Shown here in pieces: positions 28,439-35,828 of a DNA stretch of 64,000 bases. How positions within the stretch are numbered: position 1 is the stretch's first letter; each line of letters starts with the position of its first letter. The translations under genes were made by a program, and so were the position numbers. The stretch is from Thermoplasmatota archaeon (GTDB taxonomy: Archaea > Thermoplasmatota > Penumbrarchaeia > JASLWR01): positions 42,961-106,960 of the forward strand of contig JASLWR010000001.1 of the NCBI GenBank assembly GCA_030740765.1. The letters run 5' to 3'. The notes below the pieces were generated by a model. It was given only the letters and a program-made list of their open reading frames with translations, made no database searches and was not told where the DNA came from.

Positions 28439-28840
28439 TTACTGAATGTCGATGAGTTCTCCTATTATGAGATCCACCGATGTACAGGTGGTGGTAGAGA
28501 GGAATGCGATGAACTTGATGCTCTTCGGCTTTTTGATCGCACCGTTCTCAGTTCGGATCATGCTCCGGATGTCGATAAGGCCAATATCCGCATTGTCCGC
28601 CCCTCCCGTGTTATTGAATCCATAGAGGAGAGCGTTTTCCTTGTTCAGGCGGGTAAGCACGGTGTTGAATAACTGTACCCCGTCTATTTCGATGGCGAAA
28701 TCCAGTACTGTTCCAGGGTCACCGGTGCAGTCTATGAAAATGAATTGAACGTCGTACCCGTCATAGAGTTCCTTTTCAGTATCCACGGATGCGCCTGCAG
28801 GATCGAAATTATCCAGTTGCCTTCTTCTTATTACTTTCAT
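28439..28840 (-). CDS. Small beta-rich protein, family 1 paralog a
   Basis: 'MKVIRRRQLDNF..VLDFAIEIDGVQLFNTVLTRLNKENALLYGFNNTGG'; SD GGAGGT before ATG 28840. Confidence 0.8.
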   Translation of the reverse strand: MKVIRRRQLDNFDPAGASVDTEKELYDGYDVQFIFIDCTGDPGTVLDFAIEIDGVQLFNTVLTRLNKENALLYGFNNTGGADNADIGLIDIRSMIRTENGAIKKPKSIKFIAFLSTTTCTSVDLIIGELIDIQ

Positions 28841-28854
28841 CATCACAACCTCCT

Positions 28855-29226
28855 TCAATAGTTATACTCCTCTGCAACGGTAATGTCGAAATTGTGATCG
28901 GTCTTCTTCACGAAGGTCATTTGCCGGATCCCTCTCGTATTCACCACATCCGTGACGTGTTCGGTCTCGAGGGACAGTACCGCCAACATCGTATTCTCGC
29001 CTCCGACGCCGTCAAAACCGTACCGGATGCCATTTTCCTTGGTCAAGGTCTGGACCGTGGAGTTGATTATCTGTACGCCGTTTATCTTGACCGCAAATTC
29101 TGCAGCTGCAGCCTCTCCTTCGATGATCAGATATTTTACCGGGTGCCCGCCATAGATCTCTATGCTTTCTTCACTCGGACCGGCACTGACCAGTTGCGGG
29201 GTCTGCCTTCTTCGTATATACTTCAT
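28855..29226 (-). CDS. Small beta-rich protein, family 1 paralog b
   Basis: 'MKYIRRRQTPQL..AAEFAVKINGVQIINSTVQTLTKENGIRYGFDGVGG'. Confidence 0.8.
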   Translation of the reverse strand: MKYIRRRQTPQLVSAGPSEESIEIYGGHPVKYLIIEGEAAAAEFAVKINGVQIINSTVQTLTKENGIRYGFDGVGGENTMLAVLSLETEHVTDVVNTRGIRQMTFVKKTDHNFDITVAEEYNY

Positions 29227-29271
29227 ATATTTTTTCCTCCTATCTTTTTGTGGTTTTGATCGAGAATTCTT

Positions 29272-29664
29272 TTACTTTATCTCCCCATATTCAGCTATTA
29301 TTACATCGGTTAAAGTGGCCGTTGTAGTTGCAGTATTGATTCTGAGTTTTACGCTTTTTATTTGTTCGGGTGACACATTCCTAGACATTGTTGTGCTTTT
29401 CAAATCCAGGATCCCTATATTTACGTTCTCATCAGCAGAGGCGTCGAATCCGAACATTAATCCGTTTTCGTAGGTAAGATCTGATAATAAGCCATTGAAG
29501 ACCTGTACCCCATTGATCAATATGGAGAAACCAAGGACCTTGGCTGGATCTTCAAAAGTATCGATGAATATGAATTTTATGTCAGCCCCGTCGTACAATT
29601 CTATATCGTCTACGACAGCGGCGGCAGATGAAATGTGAATTTTTCTTCTCTTTAAAATCTGGAT
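29272..29664 (-). CDS. Small beta-rich protein, family 1 paralog c (apparent ATC start)
   Basis: In-frame extension upstream of the listed TTG gives (I/M)QILKRRKIH.., aligned with MEVLRRKKF/MKVIRRRQL; GGAGGT six nt before ATC at 29664. Confidence 0.65.
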   Translation of the reverse strand: MQILKRRKIHISSAAAVVDDIELYDGADIKFIFIDTFEDPAKVLGFSILINGVQVFNGLLSDLTYENGLMFGFDASADENVNIGILDLKSTTMSRNVSPEQIKSVKLRINTATTTATLTDVIIAEYGEIK

Positions 29665-29678
29665 TTTTTCACCTCCAT

Positions 29679-29865
29679 ATTGTCAATGGTGAAAAGCTCG
29701 ACAATGTCGAGGCCTTTCGAGTAACGCCTCGAAAGGACTGGATGCATTGATGCATCAAAGGTTTTCAGCTTGACAATCCTTGACGACCCTGACGGCTCGT
29801 CTGGCATGACAGGGCGTTACCTGTCATGTTTCGCAGAATCGCAGCCTGGAGGGAGCGATTCTGCT
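29679..29865 (+). repeat. Composite palindromic element H, long copy
   Basis: ATTGTCAATGGTGAAAAGCTCGAC...TTTCAGCTTGACAAT ends; internal hairpins CCTTTCGAG/CTCGAAAGG, GATGCATTGATGCATC, CATGACAGG/CCTGTCATG, GCAGAATCGC/GCGATTCTGC. Confidence 0.75.
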
Positions 29866-29868
29866 GAA

Positions 29869-30258
29869 TCAAACATTTGCCGAATAAACTACTGTTACCG
29901 TAAAGGTATTGGCACCACCCGAGTCCGCCAGTGACACGAATGTTATTTGCATCGGCTCGCTTGATTTCATCGAACCTTTCATGCCTTTAGTTTCAAAAGG
30001 TAATATCGCGTATTTACTGTTAGCTCCACCCGTAGTAGCATCGAATCCTTTCCTAATGCCGTTCTCTCTCGTCAGATTTCGCATGGCGCAATTGATTATC
30101 TCGATACCGTTGACTTCCACGGCGAATTCCGCATCCTCGTCCGTATCTACTGAAATTATCATATATTTCAACGAATTTCCTTTATACGCGTCCAGTCGGA
30201 TATTTAGAGTAATCGATCCCGGGAGCGGTGGAAATTTTTTCCTTCGTAACACTTCCAT
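29869..30258 (-). CDS. Small beta-rich protein, family 1 paralog d
   Basis: 'MEVLRRKKFPPL..DAEFAVEVNGIEIINCAMRNLTRENGIRKGFDATTGG'. Confidence 0.8.
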   Translation of the reverse strand: MEVLRRKKFPPLPGSITLNIRLDAYKGNSLKYMIISVDTDEDAEFAVEVNGIEIINCAMRNLTRENGIRKGFDATTGGANSKYAILPFETKGMKGSMKSSEPMQITFVSLADSGGANTFTVTVVYSANV

Positions 30259-30545
30259 TTATTCCACCTATCTTTGGTGAATTCTCGTTCTATAAATGTA
30301 AAAATGCTTTGTTGAAATACTTTACATCGTTTAAGAGTATGATCAGGACTAGTATATAATGATTATAGATAGTAGTTTTGCAGTAGAAAAGAATCTTTTA
30401 GATCTATCTATTTTCAACAAAAATGCAAATAAGATCATACTATACCAAGCTTCACTTGAAAAGCCGGGTCCCGACATAGAATCAGAGATTCTATTAGGGC
30501 TAATAGAAACAAACGTTTCTATGTCGCCTACTGGCTCGGCTTGAA

Positions 30546-30910
30546 AGGCTTGACCGCACACCTGCGGGCAAGTGAGACGCGTAGGTAAACGCGTCAGCAG
30601 TGACACGTCCGCAGGCATGTCCGTAGGGACGCAGTCCCGAGGATGCAGCAGAGCCTTTGGGTCTGCGCAACGATAGTGGGCACTAGCCGAGGGTGATGGA
30701 GAAACAGAAGTTTCTCCGAACCTAGCAAAATCTTCGATATTGCGTCGGGCGCAGCAACGCCGTAGGCATACCTGCCGAGGACACAGATGAATCTTGATTC
30801 ATCGAGTGCCTGAAAGGTGTTGCGTAACCTGACCGCACACTCGCGGGCAGGGATGGAAACACCCGTAGGGGACATCGTCCCCGAGGATGCAGCATAATCT
30901 TGATTATGCG
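30546..30910 (+). repeat. Array of degenerate structured units (copies C1-C4)
   Basis: GACCGCACA-n-CGGGCA..CCGTAGGGAC-GCA-GTCCCGAGGATGCAGCA and CCGTAGGGGAC-ATC-GTCCCCGAGGATGCAGCA; also GCCGTAGGCATACCTGCCGAGGACACAGATGAATCTTGATTCATC. Confidence 0.7.
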
Positions 30911-31105
30911 TAATATAATGAGCATCTCGGATGTTTCAAGACGAAGTGTGCGCCAACAGGTGTGTCTTTACAGGGCACCTGATCGTATTGAGGCATTTTA
31001 AAGATAGAATATTGTTTTATAATCAAGCAAATTATAAAAAGGATTATCCGCGTATGGGCACTATAAAATTTTATTTTAATTCAGGGATAATCGAGATGGT
31101 ATGTT

Positions 31106-31363
31106 ATGAAAAAATATGTGATTGTCCTCTTATTGATTTTAATATTATTATCTTTCATGATCCCGGTCGTTTCTGCAAAGGGAGGAGGAAGCGGGGGAAG
31201 CTCATACGGCGGAAGAAGTGGTACGTATTACGGAGGATCTTATTATGACGACGAAGAGGAAGACGAGGAAATTTCCCCCTGGATATACGTAATAGCCGGT
31301 ATCGGTCTGGTCTTTTTCATAACATGGATAATATTTAAGAATAAGTTTAAGGAAAACCGTTAA
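31106..31363 (+). CDS. Small Gly/acid-rich secreted membrane protein
   Basis: Signal 'MKKYVIVLLLILILLSFMIPVVSA', 'GGGSGGSSYGGRSGTYYGGSYYDDEEEDEE', then TM. Confidence 0.6.
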   Translation: MKKYVIVLLLILILLSFMIPVVSAKGGGSGGSSYGGRSGTYYGGSYYDDEEEDEEISPWIYVIAGIGLVFFITWIIFKNKFKENR

Positions 31364-32247
31364 TGTGAAAGCATATTTTCCAGGGACTGATTCACGTCCT
31401 CAATGACCTCGGCTCTAGAGCAGTCGTAGAACAGTGAATGACCCGAGTCCGGATAAATTTTTTTCAATTTTTTCCCACCAAGCAGCCCGTATATTCGCTT
31501 TGTGCCCCCAATGGAACATACTTTATCTTTTCCGGCTAAAAGTATGAAAACTGGTTTCGTAATTTTCTCGGCTTCACGATAGGAGCTCATTCCCATTAAA
31601 AAGGGATAATCGTCAATGGGACAACGCTTCTGAAGGAATTCTAATTGTACGGCTTTATTTTGTCTTTTCTCGTCTATCAATATATCCTTGTAGCCAACCG
31701 GATACGGTATCGTTCCCGCGTGCTTGAATATTGCTTTGATGGGCCGTGTGAGATAATACAATACGCAATAGCCGATTTTCTCAAATATGTTGAAGTCTTC
31801 CTTTATGGACCCCGGGGGTGCCACTGCAACGGCACAGCGGAAATGATCGGTACGGGCAAGGGCCGCCAAAGCGACATGTCCGCCGAAACTGTGTCCCACT
31901 ATGCCGATTCTCTCCGGGATCACATTGGGCAATCCTGCGAGAAAACTAAAGGCCGAAATTGTATCCTCCACGCCCCGTTCGGTGGAGATCAAACCTCGTT
32001 CACCGTTACTCTTCCCATGTCCCCTGAAATCGAATACCAGAACCGTAAAACCCCGCTTTGCCGTGGAAGCAGGTCCATGACCCAGTTCCCGCATATCCGA
32101 AAACAGTCCGTGGCAGTATACCACCCCGGGGAACGGCCCTTCGCCTTCGGGTTTAATAAGAAAACCGTGAAGCATATCCTTTCCGGATCTGAATGAGACT
32201 TTTTCCTTCGATATTTCATGCGACTGAAGAAGTTTCATTTTTCCCAC
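31360..32247 (-). CDS. Alpha/beta hydrolase
   Basis: 'GVVYCHGLFSDMRELGHGPA', 'FDFRGHGKSNGERG', 'GIVGHSFGGHVAL' nucleophile elbow, late 'PDSGHSLFYD'. Confidence 0.85.
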   Translation of the reverse strand: MGKMKLLQSHEISKEKVSFRSGKDMLHGFLIKPEGEGPFPGVVYCHGLFSDMRELGHGPASTAKRGFTVLVFDFRGHGKSNGERGLISTERGVEDTISAFSFLAGLPNVIPERIGIVGHSFGGHVALAALARTDHFRCAVAVAPPGSIKEDFNIFEKIGYCVLYYLTRPIKAIFKHAGTIPYPVGYKDILIDEKRQNKAVQLEFLQKRCPIDDYPFLMGMSSYREAEKITKPVFILLAGKDKVCSIGGTKRIYGLLGGKKLKKIYPDSGHSLFYDCSRAEVIEDVNQSLENMLSH

Positions 32248-33059
32248 CAGATCATGACCTCCTCGAATTCCTTAACATGAAAAAGTTCACCGTTCTCTTC
32301 TTGCAGGGTATCGATGAGGTATTTTCTAATAATTCCGTCCTTTTTATCATCCCTAATGTCCAATTTAATTTTTGTTTCTTCCATTGCCGAATCCAGATTC
32401 CCGTATCGTCTCTCCATTTTCCGTTTATTGATCTCGACGTTTGCGTTTATGCTCATGTAATATAATAAATTGACGAGGTAAATGTAGCTCGGCCCCGGAA
32501 CGAATTTTTCGCCATATAGCCTAGGCCAAAGATTGGTGAAATCCCAAACCCTCTTTCCGCCGAAAGCGTATATGCAGGCGTATCTTTCACAAAGTTCATT
32601 CATCTTTGCAAGAGCGTTTCTAATGTTCATCATGCTCAACGAATGACACGCTATCACAATATCGTGTTTTTTAATTTCCTTTCCCGCGGCCGCATCACCC
32701 CATCGTTTTTGAACAAAGCTGATATTACCTAGCCTTTCCGCAGAGGCATTCATCTTCAGGAATTTCATCATTTCCGGCGAGGGCTCCACGGCAGTTACGC
32801 TTTTTGCCACTCTTGCAAGAGGTATGGCCAGCCTGCCAGTGCCGGCACCTATGTCAAGCACGGTGGAGGTTTCGTCAATGCCGAACAATTTAACCAATTT
32901 ATCTACTGTAAGTTCCCCCCTTTTATCCCCCGCATTCCTGTTGAAGCTCTCCGCACGGCGGTTCCAGTATTCCACCGTATCATTATCTCCAAATACCTTT
33001 CTCCAGGTGGAGTTCAGCTTTGCCTTCCTCCACAAATCGTTCCAATCAACCTCGTTCAT
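32235..33059 (-). CDS. SAM-dependent methyltransferase
   Basis: 'STVLDIGAGTGRLAIPLARVAKSVTAVEPSPEMMKFL'. Confidence 0.8.
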   Translation of the reverse strand: MNEVDWNDLWRKAKLNSTWRKVFGDNDTVEYWNRRAESFNRNAGDKRGELTVDKLVKLFGIDETSTVLDIGAGTGRLAIPLARVAKSVTAVEPSPEMMKFLKMNASAERLGNISFVQKRWGDAAAGKEIKKHDIVIACHSLSMMNIRNALAKMNELCERYACIYAFGGKRVWDFTNLWPRLYGEKFVPGPSYIYLVNLLYYMSINANVEINKRKMERRYGNLDSAMEETKIKLDIRDDKKDGIIRKYLIDTLQEENGELFHVKEFEEVMIWWEK

Positions 33060-33122
33060 TGTCGATCATTCCCTACTTCAAGTGGCAAACACAGTTAACA
33101 AGTCATTGCCTCATGATGGGAT

Positions 33123-33833
33123 TCACAGGCCGATGAATAGTATGGCCGCCCCGCATAGCACTAGGACCGCACCAGCCGTGGGGTGCCCGAATCGCCCTAT
33201 CTTAGGATTTGTCAGGCGGGATAGTCCGTAATACGATAGGGTGACGATGACCATCATTGTGGCAATGGTGGTGATACTGAAAATTAGGGTAATCGCGATC
33301 ATGGTCATAGCGTTGGAATCGAATGCAGGGAACATCAGGAGCGGAATGAACGCTTCGCATGGTCCGAAAATGAATATTATAAAAAGTATCCAGGTTGTTA
33401 TCTTTTTTCGCCCGGAATCATGTACGTGGATGTGTTTATCATTATGAGTGTGTTTATGAACGTGCTCCGTCCCGTCACCGTGATGGTGCATATGTCTGTG
33501 GGGTTTATTTTTCACTGCTCTATGTATCCCCCAGATTAGATAGGTTATACCGAAGACGAAGAGGAGCCAGGCGGCAATCTCCCCACGGTATGCCTCAATG
33601 GTTTTTAATTGAGTGACCGCGATGCCGAATGTAAAACCTATTGCGCCTAAGATGATGGAACTGAGCACGTGCCCGGCCCCGCAGACCAATGTTATCAGCA
33701 GCGTCTTCTTTACGCTCCAGTTCCTTGACCTTGAGAGCGCGATGAAGGGAAGATAGTGGTCCGGTCCAAGCACAGTGTGGATTAATGCTATAAGAAATGC
33801 GGTGCCAGCCAGAATTGAGAATGATAACGTCAT
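33123..33833 (-). CDS. Nickel/cobalt transporter-like (NicO/UreH-type) membrane protein with His-rich loop
   Basis: TM segments 'HTVLGPDHYLPFIALSRSRNWS', His-rich 'HRHMHHHGDGTEHVHKHTHNDKHIHVH'; divergent from nikR. Confidence 0.7.
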   Translation of the reverse strand: MTLSFSILAGTAFLIALIHTVLGPDHYLPFIALSRSRNWSVKKTLLITLVCGAGHVLSSIILGAIGFTFGIAVTQLKTIEAYRGEIAAWLLFVFGITYLIWGIHRAVKNKPHRHMHHHGDGTEHVHKHTHNDKHIHVHDSGRKKITTWILFIIFIFGPCEAFIPLLMFPAFDSNAMTMIAITLIFSITTIATMMVIVTLSYYGLSRLTNPKIGRFGHPTAGAVLVLCGAAILFIGL

Positions 33834-33845
33834 TTAATTCCCCAA

Positions 33846-33953
33846 GTAGCAACTTTTTAAAAATAATGTTACTATAATCGAATATGGATATATAAAATTT
33901 CGGGTAGCAAGATTTATAATAAAGTAACACGATTTGGTGGCAAAGGTGCTACC
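33846..33953. promoter_or_regulatory. Candidate NikR operator region
   Basis: GTAGCAAC-N14-GTTACTAT (33846-33875) and GGTAGCA (33903-33909)...TGCTACC (33947-33953) between the transporter-like gene and nikR. Confidence 0.35.
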
Positions 33954-34364
33954 ATGACTGTCGAAAGAGTCGGAGTCTCGTTCGAACCGGATCTCCTGAT
34001 AAAATTCGATGAACTCATTAAGAAAAAAGGGTATCCAAATCGATCGAAAGCCATACGCGACCTTGTCCGGAAATCGCTAATTGAGAGAAAGATAGAAACC
34101 TATGAGCGGGGGGTGGTCTTCGGAACGCTCACAATTATCTATGATCATCATTCGGGTGATGTGAACAATCGATTAATGCACCTTCAGCATCATCATGTAA
34201 CGGAGATCCTATCAACAACACACATCCACCTTGACGAGCATCTCTGCCTTGAGGTTCTAATAGTACGCGGAATAGCGGGCGAGGTGAAAAAACTGGCGGA
34301 TAACATTCTTGCTGTCAAGGGTGTCAAACACGGCGGACTGGTCATTACCAGAACAAGCTTCTGA
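33954..34364 (+). CDS. nikR: Nickel-responsive transcriptional regulator NikR
   Basis: RHH 'VERVGVSFEPDLLIKFDELIKKKGYPNRSKAIRDLVRKSL'; C-terminal 'HHVTEILSTTHIHLDEHLCLEVLIVRG'. Confidence 0.9.
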   Translation: MTVERVGVSFEPDLLIKFDELIKKKGYPNRSKAIRDLVRKSLIERKIETYERGVVFGTLTIIYDHHSGDVNNRLMHLQHHHVTEILSTTHIHLDEHLCLEVLIVRGIAGEVKKLADNILAVKGVKHGGLVITRTSF

Positions 34365-34634
34365 ACCCAATGATGATTTTATTATCCACTAAACCTTTCC
34401 CCGAAATGATTATAAACACCCCGCGAAATCCTCCCGGCAACTTTAGCGAAGCTGAATATTTCGGAGGTTTTAACTTCCAAACCGTCTTTTCCCAAGAAAG
34501 ATGCCTCCCGGACGGCAATTATATGGGAATAATAGTTCGTCCCGGGTGTAAAGGGATGGGTGGTGGTTATGGTGGGCTTGGGCCTTGTCCAAGTTTGGTT
34601 TTTTTGATCGTTCTTTACTGCGAGGTGATAAGAG

Positions 34635-35798
34635 ATGCCTTTATTCATAGGAAGAAACCGCGAGGCGCGACGAGCATACGGATTTGACGAAGTGGCACTG
34701 GTCCCCGGGACGGTCACCGTCAATCCTGATGAAGTGAATATCACTCGGCGGCTCGCCGAAGGTTTGATGCTGGAAATACCATTCCTGGCCTCAGCCATGG
34801 ACGGAGTGGTTGACATGAAGTTCGCCGGTGCCTTTGGCAAGTTGGGGGGTCTTGGAGTTCTAAATCTTGAGGGGATATACACCCGTTACGAGAACCCATA
34901 CCCGGAACTTCAGCGAATAATCGAAGCACCTAATGACTCGGTTACCCATCAGATACAAGAGGTCTATCGTGAACCAATTAAAGACTTCCTCATCGGCCAG
35001 CGGGTGACGGAAATGAAAAAAAGCGGCGCTTATACGGCAGTTTCAGCGATTCCCCAGAAAGCCAAGAGATACGGACAAATAGCCCAGGAGGCCGGAGCCG
35101 ATGTTCTCGTTGTCCAATCCACGGTGACCACCGCTCGTCATATCTCCACCTTGTACGAGCCGGTCAACCTGGGTGAGCTGTGCAGGGAATTGGACATACC
35201 GGTGATTATCGGGAATTGTGTTACCTATCATTCTGCCCTGGAACTTATGGAAACGGGGTGTGCCGCTTTGCTGGTCGGTGTGGGTCCGGGGGCGTCCTGT
35301 ACTACACGAGGTGTGCTTGGAATTGGGGTCCCACAGGTGACTGCAACAATAGATTGCGCGGCAGCCAGGGATAATTACTTCAAACGAACGGGGAAATATG
35401 TTTCCATAATTACGGACGGCGGAATGAGCACAGGTGGAGACATCTGCAAGGCCTTCGCCGCAGGTGCGGATGCCGTGATGCTTGGATCGACCTTCGCAAG
35501 AGCCAGAGAAGCACCTGGAAAGGGATATCACTGGGGGATGGCAACACCACATAAAAATCTCCCCCGGGGAACAAGGATACGGGTAGGTACAACGGGCTCC
35601 CTGGAAGAGATTTTGTACGGTCCGGCGCGTTTGGATGACGGAACCCACAATTTGGTGGGAGCGTTGAAGACGAGCATGGGTTCGGTAGGGGCGATCAACA
35701 TTGAGCAGATGCAGCTTACAGAGCTTCTGATTGCCCCCCAGATAGGTTCGGAAGGTAAGATATTTCAGAAAACCCAGCGGGTCGGAATGGGAAAGTGA
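34635..35798 (+). CDS. GuaB3-family IMP dehydrogenase-related protein (no CBS domains)
   Basis: 'IPFLASAMDGVVDMKFAGAFGKLGGLGVLNLEG', 'GVGPGASCTTRGVLGIGVPQVTA', 'IITDGGMSTGGDICKAFAAGADAVMLGS'. Confidence 0.85.
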   Translation: MPLFIGRNREARRAYGFDEVALVPGTVTVNPDEVNITRRLAEGLMLEIPFLASAMDGVVDMKFAGAFGKLGGLGVLNLEGIYTRYENPYPELQRIIEAPNDSVTHQIQEVYREPIKDFLIGQRVTEMKKSGAYTAVSAIPQKAKRYGQIAQEAGADVLVVQSTVTTARHISTLYEPVNLGELCRELDIPVIIGNCVTYHSALELMETGCAALLVGVGPGASCTTRGVLGIGVPQVTATIDCAAARDNYFKRTGKYVSIITDGGMSTGGDICKAFAAGADAVMLGSTFARAREAPGKGYHWGMATPHKNLPRGTRIRVGTTGSLEEILYGPARLDDGTHNLVGALKTSMGSVGAINIEQMQLTELLIAPQIGSEGKIFQKTQRVGMGK

Positions 35799-35828
35799 AT
35801 TTTTTTTATGGCCGACAAGGGGCATACA

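Noticed and set aside
30359-30544. 61 aa ORF 'MIIDSSFAVEKNLLDLSIFNKNANKIILYQ...'
   Set aside because: Short, runs into the repeat array, no recognisable domain; could be a relic but not supportable.
30546-30910. Possible CRISPR array
   Set aside because: Units are degenerate, unevenly spaced (about 48-104 bp), hairpin-rich, without constant repeats and unique spacers, and no cas genes are nearby.
30594-30925. Minus-strand ORFs 30594-30875 and 30722-30925
   Set aside because: They lie entirely within the hairpin array; composition follows the repeats and no family is recognisable.
31106-34364. Putative defence island (hydrolase, methyltransferase and membrane genes)
   Set aside because: Gene functions look housekeeping or metal-related; no nuclease, toxin or defence signature supports this.
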